Below, one piece after another: positions 12,489 through 24,232 of a stretch of 64,000 nt of DNA. Made by a program: the position numbers and the translations under genes. The stretch comes from REEB95 sp050729835 (GTDB taxonomy: Bacteria > Pseudomonadota > Alphaproteobacteria > ATCC43930 > CGMCC-115725): assembly GCA_050729835.1 (NCBI GenBank), contig JBOHLS010000006.1, positions 48,640-112,639 of the forward strand, in the 5' to 3' direction. Under the pieces are notes generated by a model. It was not told the origin of the DNA. It worked only from the letters and a program-made list of their open reading frames with translations, and did not search any database. The number at the start of each line of letters is the position of its first letter. Within the stretch, counting starts at the first letter, position 1.

Positions 12489-13456
12489 CCTATCGCGACG
12501 CGGTGGCGCGCGGCATCGCCCAGGAGATGAGCCGCGATCCCGACGTCGTCTTTCTCGGCGAGGACATCGCCAAGGCCGGCGGCGTGTTCAAGGCCACGGT
12601 CGGCCTGCTCGAACAGTTCGGGCCTCGGCGCGTGCGCGACACGCCGATCTCGGAGCAGGCGATCCTCGGCGCCGCCATGGGCGCGGCGATGACCGGCCTG
12701 AAACCGATCGCCGAGATCATGTTCTCGGATTTCCTCGCGGTGTGTTTCGACTACATCGCCAACGAGATCCCGAAATCGCGCTACATGTCGAACGGCCAGG
12801 TGAAATGCCCACTGGTCGTCCGCACCGGCAACGGCGCCGGCTCGCGCTTCGGCGCGCAGCACAGCCAGAGCGTCGAGAACTGGGCGATGATGATCCCTGG
12901 CCTCAAGGTGGTGGCGCCGTCGAACCCCGCGGACGTCGTCGGGCTCATGGCGGCTTCCGTCCGCGACCCCGATCCGGTGATCTTCTTCGAGCACAAGTCG
13001 CTCTATGCGACCAAGGGCGAGGTGCCGGACGGCGAGATCGTCGATCGCCTCGGCACGGCGAAAATCGTCCGACCCGGCAAAGATGCCACCGTCCTGGCGC
13101 TGGCCCTGATGGTGCCGCGCGCGCACGCCGCCGCCGAGACGCTGGCCGCGGAGCATGGCATCGACGTCGAGGTGATCGACGTGCGCTCGCTGGTGCCGCT
13201 CGATCTCGCCACCATCCTGGGATCGGTCGCGCGCACCCACCGTTTGTTCACCGTCGAGGAAAACCCGCGCCTGTGCGGCTGGGGCGCCGAGCTGGCCTCG
13301 ATCGCGGCCGACGAGGCATTCTACGATCTCGATGGGCCGGTGGTGCGCATCACCACGCCCCATATTCCGTTGCCGGCGGCGGACAATCTCGAGGACTTGG
13401 CGCTGCCGACCGCGCCGCGCATCGTCGACAAGATCCGCCGCTCCCTCAACGCATGA
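12476..13456 (+). CDS. Thiamine-diphosphate-dependent dehydrogenase E1 beta subunit
   Basis: This is the beta chain partner of the preceding gene, 326 residues from GTG 12476, which overlaps the end of E1 alpha by 13 bases and has GGGGGC upstream. Family features include LTYRDAVARGIAQEM at the start, GEDIAKAGGVFKAT, DTPISEQAILGAAMGAAM (with the conserved Glu) and the C-terminal transketolase domain with VIDVRSLVPLD and TVEENP. It forms the heterotetramer with E1 alpha in the cytoplasm. Tight overlap implies translational coupling and equal expression. Confidence 0.9.
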   Translation: MAELTYRDAVARGIAQEMSRDPDVVFLGEDIAKAGGVFKATVGLLEQFGPRRVRDTPISEQAILGAAMGAAMTGLKPIAEIMFSDFLAVCFDYIANEIPKSRYMSNGQVKCPLVVRTGNGAGSRFGAQHSQSVENWAMMIPGLKVVAPSNPADVVGLMAASVRDPDPVIFFEHKSLYATKGEVPDGEIVDRLGTAKIVRPGKDATVLALALMVPRAHAAAETLAAEHGIDVEVIDVRSLVPLDLATILGSVARTHRLFTVEENPRLCGWGAELASIAADEAFYDLDGPVVRITTPHIPLPAADNLEDLALPTAPRIVDKIRRSLNA

Positions 13457-13464
13457 GGTCGATC

Positions 13465-14940
13465 ATGGCTGCCCTACCGAAGGTGAAGCTCAAGGACGCG
13501 CCCGACATCGAGGTGCCGACCGGCCTCTATATCGGCGGCCAGTTCCGCGCCGCGACCGGCGGCGGGCAATTCGACGTGCTCAACCCCGCGACCGAGCAGC
13601 TTTTGTGCAAGGTGGCCGACGGCACCGTGGACGACGCCAAGGCCGCGATCGAGGCCGCGGCGCGGGCATTTCCCGCCTGGGCGGCCACCAACCCGCGCGA
13701 CCGCGGCGAAATCCTGCGCAAGTGCTTCGAGCTCGCGATCGCGCGCAAGGAATTCTTCGCCCGTCTGATGACGCTCGAGAACGGCAAGGCGCTGCCCGAT
13801 TCGCGCGCCGAGGCGGTCTATGCCGCCGAGTTCTTCCGCTGGTATTCGGAAGAAGCGCCGCGCAACCTCGGCGAGGTGTCGCGGGCGCCGTCGACCGGCG
13901 CGCGCATCCTGGTCCAGCACAAGGCGGCCGGCGTCGCAGTGCTGGTGACGCCGTGGAATTTTCCGGCGGCGATGGGCACGCGCAAGATCGCGCCGGCTCT
14001 GGCGGCGGGCTGCACCGTCGTGCTCAAGCCGGCGTCGGAGACGCCGCTCACCATGCTGGCGCTCGCCGAGCTGTTCCAAGAGGCCGGCGTGCCCGCCGGC
14101 GTGGTCAACATCCTGCCGTCGCGCAAATCGGGCGCGGTGGTGAGCGCGATGCTGCACGATCCGCGCGTGCGCGTGATCTCGTTCACCGGCTCGACCGAGG
14201 TCGGCCGCAAGCTGCTGCACGAGGCCGCCGACAACGTCGTACGGCCGGCGATGGAGCTAGGCGGCAACGCGCCGTTCATCGTCTGCGAGGACGCCGACAT
14301 CGACGCTGCGGTCGACGGCGCGATGATTGCCAAGATGCGCAACATGGGCGAGGCCTGCACCTCGGCCAACCGTTTCCTGGTGCACGAGAAGGTGCACGAC
14401 GCCTTCGTCGACAAGTTTGCCGCCAAGATGAAGGCGCTGAAAGTTGGCAACGGGCTCGAAGAGGGCGTCGCCGTCGGTCCCCTGGTCAACGCCGACACCC
14501 GCGACAAGGTCGCGACGCTGGTCGAGGACGCGCTCAACAAAGGCGCGCGCGCGGTGATCGGCGGGCAGCGCGTCAACCGCGCCGGCTATTATTATCCGCC
14601 GACCGTGCTGGTCGACGTGCCCGACAATGCGCGCTGCCTGAAGGAAGAGATCTTCGGACCGGTGGCGCCGATCCAGAAATTCCGCGACGAGGACGAGGCC
14701 ATCTGCAAAGCCAACGACACCGAATTCGGCCTGATCTCCTATGTCTATACCCGCGACCTGTCGCGCGGCCTCAAGATTTCGGAGCGGCTCGAAGCCGGCA
14801 TGATCGGCCTCAATCGCGGCGTCGCCAGCGACCCGGCGGCACCGTTCGGCGGCGCCAAGCAGTCGGGCATCGGCCGCGAAGGCGCGCACGAAGGCATGAT
14901 GGAATTCCTCGAGACGCAATACGTCTCGGTCACTTGGTAG
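13465..14940 (+). CDS. NAD(P)-dependent aldehyde dehydrogenase, succinate-semialdehyde dehydrogenase-like
   Basis: This 491-residue aldehyde dehydrogenase has PWNFP, the general base Glu264 in MELGGNAP, the catalytic Cys298 in NMGEACTSANR, and the C-terminal EEIFGPVAPI and FGGAKQSGIGREG. It is closest in pattern to GabD-type succinate-semialdehyde dehydrogenases, though the residue before the catalytic Cys is Ala where GabD usually has Thr. ATG 13465 is chosen because GAGG lies 6 bases upstream; an ATG at 13453 overlapping the E1 beta stop is an alternative. Its place between E1 beta and E2 genes is unusual and suggests that aldehyde oxidation is tied to the complex's substrate, which is inference. 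Confidence 0.88.
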   Translation: MAALPKVKLKDAPDIEVPTGLYIGGQFRAATGGGQFDVLNPATEQLLCKVADGTVDDAKAAIEAAARAFPAWAATNPRDRGEILRKCFELAIARKEFFARLMTLENGKALPDSRAEAVYAAEFFRWYSEEAPRNLGEVSRAPSTGARILVQHKAAGVAVLVTPWNFPAAMGTRKIAPALAAGCTVVLKPASETPLTMLALAELFQEAGVPAGVVNILPSRKSGAVVSAMLHDPRVRVISFTGSTEVGRKLLHEAADNVVRPAMELGGNAPFIVCEDADIDAAVDGAMIAKMRNMGEACTSANRFLVHEKVHDAFVDKFAAKMKALKVGNGLEEGVAVGPLVNADTRDKVATLVEDALNKGARAVIGGQRVNRAGYYYPPTVLVDVPDNARCLKEEIFGPVAPIQKFRDEDEAICKANDTEFGLISYVYTRDLSRGLKISERLEAGMIGLNRGVASDPAAPFGGAKQSGIGREGAHEGMMEFLETQYVSVTW

Positions 14941-14954
14941 GCGATGGCGGCCGC

Positions 14955-16259
14955 ATGAACGTCATCATGCCGCAACTGGGCGAGACCGTCGCCGAAGGCA
15001 AGGTAGCGATCTGGTTCAAAAAGGTCGGCGACAAGGTTGCCGCCGGCGAGAATCTGTTCCTGATCGAAACCGACAAGGTTTCGATGGAGGTCCAGGCGAC
15101 CGAAGCGGGCACGCTGACCGAGATCCGCGTGCCAGCCGGCGAGACCGTTCTGGTTGGCACGGTGGTCGCGGTTCTGGGCAAAGCCGGGGAGAAAATTACG
15201 ACAGCGAAGCCGACGCCGGCACGTTCGGCGGCGAATATTCCGAAGGCAGCGCCGCAGCCTGCCGTTGCGACAGCGGCGAGCGCGCCAGCGGCCAGCTATC
15301 GGCCATTCACCCTTAAGCCTTTCGAAGAGGTGCGCACGCCGGTCGGCATCGCGCCACCAGCCGCGACGGCGCTCGACGGACTCAAGGTAACGCCACTCGC
15401 CCGCCGGCTGATCCAGAACGCGGGCGCCGATCTGGCGACGATCGCCCAAGGGGTCAAGGCGCGCGGTGGCTGGCGCATCGCCGCCTCCGACGTGGCGGCT
15501 ACGCCGGCCACCCCCGAGGTCGCACGCGCGCCGACTGCCGTGCGCGAGGGCGACACGGTCGAACCGCTCAACCGCATCCGCGCGCAGACCGCCGCCAATC
15601 TCGCTGAAGCGAGGCGCATGATTCCGCACGCCTTCCAGGCGGTCGAGCTCGACGTCACCGGCCTCGCGGCGGCACGCGACAAGGCCAAGGCGGCATTCGA
15701 GCAACGCCACGGCGTGGCTTTGAGCTATCTGCCGTTCATCGCCCGTGCCTTGTGTATCGCACTCGGTGAGTTCCCGCGCGCCAATGCCAGCTTCGACCGC
15801 GACCGGCTGATCCTGCATCGCGAGATCAATCTCGGCATCGCCACCGACCTGAGTCAGGACGGGTTGGTCGTGCCGGTGATCCATCAGGCCGAGGATCTGA
15901 ACGTCGCGGGCCTCGCCAAGGCGATCGCGCGGCTGGCCGATACGGCGCGCAACGGCAAGCTGACGCCGGCGGACCTAGCGGGTGCGACCTATACCCTCAC
16001 CAACAACGGCAGCTTCGGCACGCAGTTCACCATGCCGGTGATCAACCCGCCCAACGTTGCGATCCTGTCGTTCGATGCGGTGCGCAAGGCGCCGGTCGTC
16101 GTCGGAGGACCGAAGGGCGACAGCATCGCCATCCGGCGCGTCGCCATGATCGGCCAGAGCTTCGACCACCGCGCCTTTGACGGCGGCTACGCCGGCTCGC
16201 TGCTCCGCCGAATCAAAGAGGTCGTCGAAACCCGCGATTGGGCCGCGGAGCTCGGCTGA
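14955..16259 (+). CDS. Dihydrolipoamide acyltransferase (E2) of a 2-oxo acid dehydrogenase complex
   Basis: This is the E2 core subunit, 434 residues. A single lipoyl domain occupies residues 1-78 with the lipoylated Lys41 in ETDKVSMEV. An Ala/Pro-rich linker follows, then a peripheral-subunit-binding domain (VTPLARRLIQNAGADLATI, about 140-175). The catalytic domain ends with the DHRAFDGG motif (His405, Asp409). The protein transfers the acyl group from E1 to CoA. No E3 lipoamide dehydrogenase gene is in the window, so E3 must be supplied from elsewhere. The gene ends 3 bases from the convergent clpB stop. Confidence 0.92.
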   Translation: MNVIMPQLGETVAEGKVAIWFKKVGDKVAAGENLFLIETDKVSMEVQATEAGTLTEIRVPAGETVLVGTVVAVLGKAGEKITTAKPTPARSAANIPKAAPQPAVATAASAPAASYRPFTLKPFEEVRTPVGIAPPAATALDGLKVTPLARRLIQNAGADLATIAQGVKARGGWRIAASDVAATPATPEVARAPTAVREGDTVEPLNRIRAQTAANLAEARRMIPHAFQAVELDVTGLAAARDKAKAAFEQRHGVALSYLPFIARALCIALGEFPRANASFDRDRLILHREINLGIATDLSQDGLVVPVIHQAEDLNVAGLAKAIARLADTARNGKLTPADLAGATYTLTNNGSFGTQFTMPVINPPNVAILSFDAVRKAPVVVGGPKGDSIAIRRVAMIGQSFDHRAFDGGYAGSLLRRIKEVVETRDWAAELG

Positions 16260-16262
16260 GAG

Positions 16263-18878
<2,616 letters not shown>

Positions 18879-18943
18879 CGGACCCCCTTCGTGACCGGCG
18901 CATCAGCCCTTCTTGGAAGCAGCGGATGCGCCTTCCGACACGA

Positions 18944-18972
18944 ATATGGGGGCCACTACGGGCGGCGACAAG
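18944..18972 (-). promoter_or_regulatory. Sigma-32-type heat-shock promoter of clpB
   Basis: Reading the minus strand, CTTGTCG (18972-18966) is followed after 14 bases by CCCCATAT (18951-18944). The second box matches the sigma-32 -10 consensus CCCCATnT fully, and the first matches the CTTG core of the -35. The spacing is that expected for RpoH. It lies in the 112-base gap between the DUF4167 gene and clpB, about 65 bases before the clpB ATG. Confidence 0.7.
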
Positions 18973-18990
18973 GGCGACGGGACGAGCGGA

Positions 18991-19593
18991 TCAGGCGTTG
19001 TAATCGTCGGGCTCGACCGGCGGCTGCGGTCCGGAATCGCTCGAGCCCGGTGTCGCCTGCGGATGCGGCGGCTGCGGTTGCTGCGGCCGGACCTGATTCT
19101 GCTGCGGCTGATTCTGCTGCGGCTGATGTTGCGGCGGCTGATGTTGCGGCGGCTGGTACTGATGCTGCTGATGCGACTGCACCGGTTGCTGCGGCGCTTG
19201 CGATTGGTGCGGCTGCGACTGACCTTGAGCATGCGGCGGCTGGCCGTGGCCGTCCATATCGTCGCCGCCGGCCATGTCGTTGTCGGCGGGCGTCATCGGT
19301 CGTTGGCCCTGGTTATCGTAGCCGCCGTTGGCCTGCATGATGCGGTAGTAATGCTCGGCGTGCTGGTAGAGATTTTCCGCCGCGATGCGATCACCCGCCG
19401 AAGCCGCCTCGCGCGCCATCGCGATGTAGCGCTCGAACACCTGATAAGCGTTGCCGCGGATCTTCACGCTGGGTCCGCTCGAGTCGAAGCTCTGCATGCG
19501 ATGCGGCGGGCGCCCGCCGCCCTGCCGGTTCTGGGGGTGGCCGCCCATCATATTGCGTCCACCACGCCCGCGATTTTTCTGGCCTGGTCTCAT
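18991..19593 (-). CDS. DUF4167 protein with Gln/Pro/His-rich tail
   Basis: This 200-residue protein opens with a basic Gly/Arg/Asn-rich segment (MRPGQKNRGRGGRNMMGG), then the DUF4167 helical core around residues 40-90 (IRGNAYQVFERYIAMAREA, NLYQHAEHYYRIMQ). The rest is low complexity, rich in Gln, Pro and His, and almost certainly disordered. DUF4167 genes are typical of alphaproteobacteria and usually neighbour prmC and clpB, as here. The basic N-terminus suggests RNA or ribosome binding, but no function is established that I know of. Confidence 0.88.
   Translation of the reverse strand: MRPGQKNRGRGGRNMMGGHPQNRQGGGRPPHRMQSFDSSGPSVKIRGNAYQVFERYIAMAREAASAGDRIAAENLYQHAEHYYRIMQANGGYDNQGQRPMTPADNDMAGGDDMDGHGQPPHAQGQSQPHQSQAPQQPVQSHQQHQYQPPQHQPPQHQPQQNQPQQNQVRPQQPQPPHPQATPGSSDSGPQPPVEPDDYNA
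19095..19154. repeat. Tandem 15-bp repeats inside the DUF4167 gene
   Basis: Four consecutive 15-base units: two copies of GATTCTGCTGCGGCT (19095-19124), then two of GATGTTGCGGCGGCT (19125-19154). They keep the frame and encode Gln/Pro/Asn/His-rich pentapeptides. Such repeats change copy number easily and may vary between strains. Confidence 0.9.
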
Positions 19594-19776
19594 GAGTCCC
19601 TTGATGTCGAAGTCATCGATAGCAGTCTCAATCGTGCCTTTTCGGCTTCGCCCCGAATCCGAAGCGGTATTAACCCATCGCTCGCCGGCGCGAAGGTCGG
19701 CGGTTAATCGAAAAAGGGGCGGTTTATGCGCCTGAGGCGCGGAGCACGCAGCTCCTTGGCTTTTGGCGAGATTACC

Positions 19777-20640
19777 CTAGACGGGATGGCCGCCGAAGCC
19801 AACCGGTTTTTTTGCCAGATCCCAGCCATTTCCGCCGAATTCCGCTTGACGGAGCAGAAGGCACCGCTCGTTTCCGGCGAGGTCCCGCCGCGTTCCGGCG
19901 ACGCGCAAACCCGCCACCGCCATGATCCCGGCTACTGCTTCGTCCTGACCGGCGCCGAGCTCGAAAATCGCCCAGCCGCCGGGCCGCAACGTTCGCAGCA
20001 CCACCGGCGCCAACGCGCGATAAGCCGACAAGCCATCGGCGCCGCCATCGAGCGCGCACAACGGATCGAACCGCGCGACCTCGGGCGACAAAGTTGCGAT
20101 CTCGTCTTCGGGTATATAGGGCGGATTGGCGAGAATCACATCGGCCGTGGCCAAATTCGTCTCGGTCCAGTCGCCAGCGATGAAGCGCGCGCGATCAGCC
20201 AGGCCGAGCGCAGCGGCATTGCGCCGCGCGGTTTCGACCGCGCCCGGCAGAATGTCGATGCCGAGCCCAGTCGCGTTGGGATATTCGCTGAGCAGCGCCA
20301 GCAGCAGCGCACCCGTACCGGTGCCGAGATCGAGCGCCCGGAACGCGGCGGCGCGATCCGGCAACGCCCCGAGCGCCGCCTCGATCAGCGTCTCGCTGTC
20401 GGGCCGCGGATCGAGCGTGTCGGGCGACAGCGCCATATCGAGGCTCCAGAACTCGCGTGCGCCGCGGATGCGCGAATAGGGCTCGTGCGCGGCGCGACGG
20501 CGGACGTAATCGGCCAACCGCGCTGCATCGCCCGCCGCGAGCGCCTGCAACAGCCGCGCCTCGCGGCGCGAATTGGCGATCCCAGCCGCTTCGAGATCGT
20601 GCGTTGCGCGCGCGATCGAGTCGTCAGCGACAATGGTCAT
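19777..20640 (-). CDS. prmC: Release factor glutamine N5-methyltransferase
   Basis: PrmC methylates the Gln of the GGQ motif in release factors RF1 and RF2 using S-adenosylmethionine. The protein has 287 residues, an N-terminal helical domain, the SAM motif DLGTGTG (104-110) and the substrate-binding NPPY (172-175). It overlaps the end of prfA by 4 bases, so enzyme and substrate are made from one message. The following 183-base gap to the DUF4167 gene has small hairpins (for example GCGCC/GGCGC) but no convincing terminator. Confidence 0.96.
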   Translation of the reverse strand: MTIVADDSIARATHDLEAAGIANSRREARLLQALAAGDAARLADYVRRRAAHEPYSRIRGAREFWSLDMALSPDTLDPRPDSETLIEAALGALPDRAAAFRALDLGTGTGALLLALLSEYPNATGLGIDILPGAVETARRNAAALGLADRARFIAGDWTETNLATADVILANPPYIPEDEIATLSPEVARFDPLCALDGGADGLSAYRALAPVVLRTLRPGGWAIFELGAGQDEAVAGIMAVAGLRVAGTRRDLAGNERCLLLRQAEFGGNGWDLAKKPVGFGGHPV

Positions 20641-21713
20641 TCGGCCTCCGCCAGCTTGGCGGCGCGATCTTCGGCCAGCAGCGCGTCAACGAACTCATCG
20701 AGCGCCTCGCCCTCCATCACCTGGGCGATCTTGTAGAGCGTCAGGTTGATGCGATGGTCGGTGACGCGGCCTTGCGGAAAATTGTAGGTGCGGATGCGCT
20801 CGGAGCGGTCGCCGGTGCCGACCTGGCTCTTGCGCGAGGCGGCGCGCTCGGCCTCGCGCGCCTGGCGCTCGCGCTCGTAGAGCCGGGCGCGCAGCACCTT
20901 CATCGCCTTGGCCTTGTTCTTGTGCTGTGATTTCTCGTCCTGCTGCGAGACGACCAAGCCGGTGGGAATGTGGGTGATGCGCACGGCGCTGTCGGTGGTG
21001 TTGACCGATTGGCCGCCCGGCCCCGACGACCGGAACACGTCGATGCGCAGATCCTTGTCGTCAATCTTGACGTCGACCTCCTCGGCTTCGGGCAGGACCG
21101 CGACGGTCGCCGCCGAGGTATGGATGCGGCCCGAGCCCTCGGTCGCGGGCACGCGCTGGACCCGGTGAACGCCCGATTCGAACTTGAGGCGCGCAAAGAC
21201 GCCGCGGCCGCTGATCGAGGCGATGCCCTCCTTGAGACCGCCCAGGCCGGTTTCCGACAACTCCAACAGCTCGACGCGCCAGCCCTTGAGGGCCGCATAG
21301 CGCTGATACATGCGGAAAAGCTCGGCGGCAAACAGCGCCGCCTCCTCGCCGCCGGTGCCGGCGCGGACTTCGAGGATCGCGTTCTTCTCGTCGGCCTCGT
21401 CCTTGGGCAGGAGCAGCGTCTTGACCTGCTCTTCGAGCGCCGGCAGCCGTTTTTTCACCGTGTCGAGCTCGCCCTCGGCCAGCTTCTTCATCTCGGCATC
21501 GCCGCCGCCGGCCAGCTCTTCGAGCGACAGTCGCTCGGCCTCGGCCTGATGCATCGCCGCGATCGCTTCGACGATGGGCGTCAGCTCGCTGTATTCCTTA
21601 GCGAGCTTGGCGAAATCGCCGGTGCGCGCCGGATCGGCCATGGCGGCGCTCAATTCGGCGTGGCGCACCACCAGGCGATCGAGCTTGGTGTCGAACGGCG
21701 TCTTGCCTGCCAT
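20637..21713 (-). CDS. prfA: Peptide chain release factor 1
   Basis: RF1 ends translation at UAA and UAG codons. The protein has 358 residues from ATG 21713 ([14 protein letters not shown]); the open frame continues upstream into hisS but without family similarity. The codon-recognition tripeptide PAT is present in [14 protein letters not shown], and the catalytic GGQ is in [17 protein letters not shown]. The length is standard. It is followed by prmC, which modifies its GGQ. Confidence 0.97.
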   Translation of the reverse strand: MAGKTPFDTKLDRLVVRHAELSAAMADPARTGDFAKLAKEYSELTPIVEAIAAMHQAEAERLSLEELAGGGDAEMKKLAEGELDTVKKRLPALEEQVKTLLLPKDEADEKNAILEVRAGTGGEEAALFAAELFRMYQRYAALKGWRVELLELSETGLGGLKEGIASISGRGVFARLKFESGVHRVQRVPATEGSGRIHTSAATVAVLPEAEEVDVKIDDKDLRIDVFRSSGPGGQSVNTTDSAVRITHIPTGLVVSQQDEKSQHKNKAKAMKVLRARLYERERQAREAERAASRKSQVGTGDRSERIRTYNFPQGRVTDHRINLTLYKIAQVMEGEALDEFVDALLAEDRAAKLAEAE

Positions 21714-21714
21714 C

Positions 21715-22965
21715 TCAGACCCGCAAGGCCGCGAGGCGGTCCTTGAGCGCGGCCAGCGGCACGTCGGACTGCGTGCCGGCGTCGAGATCGCGCAACGCGG
21801 CATGGCCGCGCCTTAGCTCGTCCTCGCCGAGAATCACCGCGGCGCGCGCCTTGATGCGATCGGCGCGCCGCATGCGCTTCTGCAGATTGCCGGAATAGGC
21901 GAGATCGACGGTGAAGCCGGCACGGCGCAGCTCCTGCGCCAGCGCCAGCGCGCGCTTTTCGCCCTCCTCCCCGATCGGCACCAGCGCGATCGCCCGGGGC
22001 GGCATCGCCGGCTCGGCGATCATCAGTGCCAGCCGCTCGATCCCCGCCGCCCAGCCGACCCCCGGTGTCTCGGGCCCGCCCATCACGCCCATCAATCCGT
22101 CATAGCGGCCGCCGGCGAGCACCGCGCCCTGCGACCCCAGCTCGGTGGTGACGAACTCGAAGGCGGTGTGGGTGTAGTAGTCGAGGCCGCGCACCAACCG
22201 CGGGTCGAGCGTGTAGCGGATGCCGAGCGCGTCGAGGCCGGCGCGGACCTGCGCGAAGAAATCGCGCGCGGCCGGCGTCAGGTATTGCTCGAAATGCGGC
22301 GCGTCGGCGCTCAAGGCGATGTCGGCCGCGTCCTTCGAATCGAGGATGCGGAGCGGGTTGCGCTCGAGGCGCTTGCGGCTGTCCTCCGACAGCTTGGACG
22401 CGTGCCGCGTGAAATATTCGACCAAGGCGTCGCGGTAGCCGCGGCGGCTTTCCGCGTCGCCCAGCGTGTTGAGCCGCAGTTCGGTGCGCGGCAGCACGCC
22501 AAGCGCGGCGAGAACCTCGGCGCCGAGGGCGATCACCTCGACGTCGCCTTGCGGTTCCTTGACGCCGATCAGCTCGACGCCTATCTGATGGAACTGGCGG
22601 AAGCGGCCTTTCTGCGGCCGCTCGTAGCGGAACATCGGCCCCTGGTAGAAAAACCGCAGCGGCAGGCTTTGCGTCAGGCCGTTGGCGATCACGGCGCGGA
22701 CTACGCCGGCGGTGTTCTCGGGACGCAAGGTCACTTCCTCGCCGCCCTTGTCGGCGAAGCTGTACATCTCCTTCATCACGATGTCGGTGGTCTCGCCAAT
22801 GGGCCGCGCGAAGACCTCGGTGAACTCGAAGATCGGGGTCGCGATCTCCTCGTAACCGAAGCGTGCCGCCTGTGCGCCCGCCGCTTCGACGACGGCGCGG
22901 TGACGGCGCATCGCCGCGGGCAGAAGATCCTGCGTGCCGCGGACCGGCTGAAGCGTCCGGCTCAC
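21715..22965 (-). CDS. hisS: Histidine--tRNA ligase
   Basis: This class II aminoacyl-tRNA synthetase charges tRNA-His. With GTG 22965 as start ([16 protein letters not shown]) it has 416 residues, the normal size. Motif 2 is visible as [20 protein letters not shown], the histidine loop as [14 protein letters not shown], and the C-terminal anticodon-binding domain ends the protein. The frame is open further upstream but that part overlaps ispG and is not family-like. The ribosome-binding site is weak (GAGCC), and the gap to ispG is 10 bases, so coupling is likely. Confidence 0.95.
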   Translation of the reverse strand: MSRTLQPVRGTQDLLPAAMRRHRAVVEAAGAQAARFGYEEIATPIFEFTEVFARPIGETTDIVMKEMYSFADKGGEEVTLRPENTAGVVRAVIANGLTQSLPLRFFYQGPMFRYERPQKGRFRQFHQIGVELIGVKEPQGDVEVIALGAEVLAALGVLPRTELRLNTLGDAESRRGYRDALVEYFTRHASKLSEDSRKRLERNPLRILDSKDAADIALSADAPHFEQYLTPAARDFFAQVRAGLDALGIRYTLDPRLVRGLDYYTHTAFEFVTTELGSQGAVLAGGRYDGLMGVMGGPETPGVGWAAGIERLALMIAEPAMPPRAIALVPIGEEGEKRALALAQELRRAGFTVDLAYSGNLQKRMRRADRIKARAAVILGEDELRRGHAALRDLDAGTQSDVPLAALKDRLAALRV

Positions 22966-22975
22966 TCTGGAAGGC

Positions 22976-24118
22976 TCAAGAAGCGGCGACCTCGGCCGTC
23001 TCGGTCGCCTTCTCGCCCTGCTTCTTGGCTTCGATCTCGGCCGCCTTCTTCTCGACGAGCTCGACCAAATGGTCGACGATGTTCTGGTCCTTGAGGCGAT
23101 GGTGCGCCACGCCGGCGATATAGACTTGGTGGGTGTTATTGCCGCCGCCGGTGAAACCAATATCGGTCTCGCGGGCCTCGCCGGGCCCGTTGACGACGCA
23201 GCCGATGACCGACAGCGTCATCGGTGTGGTGATGTGCGCCAAGCGCTGCTCGAGAATTTCGACCGTCTTGATGACCTCAAAATTCTGCCGCGCGCAGGAC
23301 GGGCACGAGATGACGGTGACGCCGCGCCGCCGCAGGCCGAGCGCCTTAAGGATCTCGTAGCCGATCTTGATCTCCTCGACCGGATCGGCCGAGAGCGAGA
23401 CACGGATGGTATCGCCGATCCCGGCCCAGAGCAGCGAGCCCAGGCCGATCGCCGACTTCGTCGTTCCCGTGAGCATACCGCCGGCCTCGGTGATGCCGAG
23501 ATGGAGCGGATAGTCGCAGGCCTCGGCGAGCTGCTGGTAGGCGGCGACGGCCAGGAACACGTCCGACGCCTTGCACGAAATCTTGAACTCGAAGAAGTCG
23601 TTGTCCTCGAGAATCTTGGCGTGGTTGAGCGCGCTCTCGACCATCGCCTCGGGGCACGGCTCGCCATAGCGTTCGAGCAGGTCGCGCTCGAGCGAGCCGG
23701 CGTTGACGCCGATGCGCATCGAGCAGCCGTGGTCCTTCGCCGCCTTGACCACCTCGCGGACGCGCTCGGCCGAGCCGATGTTGCCGGGGTTGATGCGGAG
23801 GCACGCCGCGCCGTTCTGCGCCGCCTCGATCGCCCGTTTGTAGTGAAAGTGGATGTCGGCGACGATGGGCACTTTGACTTGGCGGGTGATTTCCTTGAGC
23901 GCGGCCGAGGATTCCTCGTCGGGGCACGAGACGCGTACGATATCGGCGCCGGCGCGCTCGAGCGCCTGGATCTGCGCCACCGTCGCCTTGACGTCGTGGG
24001 TCAGCGTGTTGGTCATCGACTGCACGGTGATGGGCGCGTCGCCGCCGACCGGCACCGAGCCGACGTGGATCGTCCGGCTTTTGCGCCGGCTGATATCGCG
24101 ATAGGGACGCACGCTCAT
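22976..24118 (-). CDS. ispG: 4-hydroxy-3-methylbut-2-en-1-yl diphosphate synthase (flavodoxin)
   Basis: IspG (GcpE) carries out the penultimate step of the MEP isoprenoid pathway with a 4Fe-4S cluster. The protein has 380 residues. The N-terminal barrel has [12 protein letters not shown], and the C-terminal domain the cluster ligands in [11 protein letters not shown] and [11 protein letters not shown] Glu/Lys/Ala-rich tail ends it. In the 114-base gap to rodZ, bases 24158-24185 can form a GC-rich hairpin (GCCCCCGGG with CCCGGCTGGGGC), without a T-run. Confidence 0.97.
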   Translation of the reverse strand: MSVRPYRDISRRKSRTIHVGSVPVGGDAPITVQSMTNTLTHDVKATVAQIQALERAGADIVRVSCPDEESSAALKEITRQVKVPIVADIHFHYKRAIEAAQNGAACLRINPGNIGSAERVREVVKAAKDHGCSMRIGVNAGSLERDLLERYGEPCPEAMVESALNHAKILEDNDFFEFKISCKASDVFLAVAAYQQLAEACDYPLHLGITEAGGMLTGTTKSAIGLGSLLWAGIGDTIRVSLSADPVEEIKIGYEILKALGLRRRGVTVISCPSCARQNFEVIKTVEILEQRLAHITTPMTLSVIGCVVNGPGEARETDIGFTGGGNNTHQVYIAGVAHHRLKDQNIVDHLVELVEKKAAEIEAKKQGEKATETAEVAAS

Positions 24119-24232
24119 GACTGAACCTCTCGAAACCCTTGCAATGCCAGGATATGAGCCCCCGGGATCGGCACCCGGCTGGGGCGGTTTATAGCGCGTT
24201 TTGCCGCGTCAAACCAAGGGGTGGCAAGCGCC

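Noticed and set aside
13453..13467. ATG 13453 overlapping the E1 beta stop as start of the aldehyde dehydrogenase
   Set aside because: It has no ribosome-binding site, whereas ATG 13465 has GAGG at the right distance; it remains a possible alternative.
19070..19215. Possible CRISPR-like repeat
   Set aside because: The repeats are direct, contiguous 15-base units without spacers and lie in frame inside a coding region.
24158..24185. Hairpin between rodZ and ispG as a terminator
   Set aside because: It has a bulged stem and no T-run on the minus strand, so it is only mentioned with ispG.
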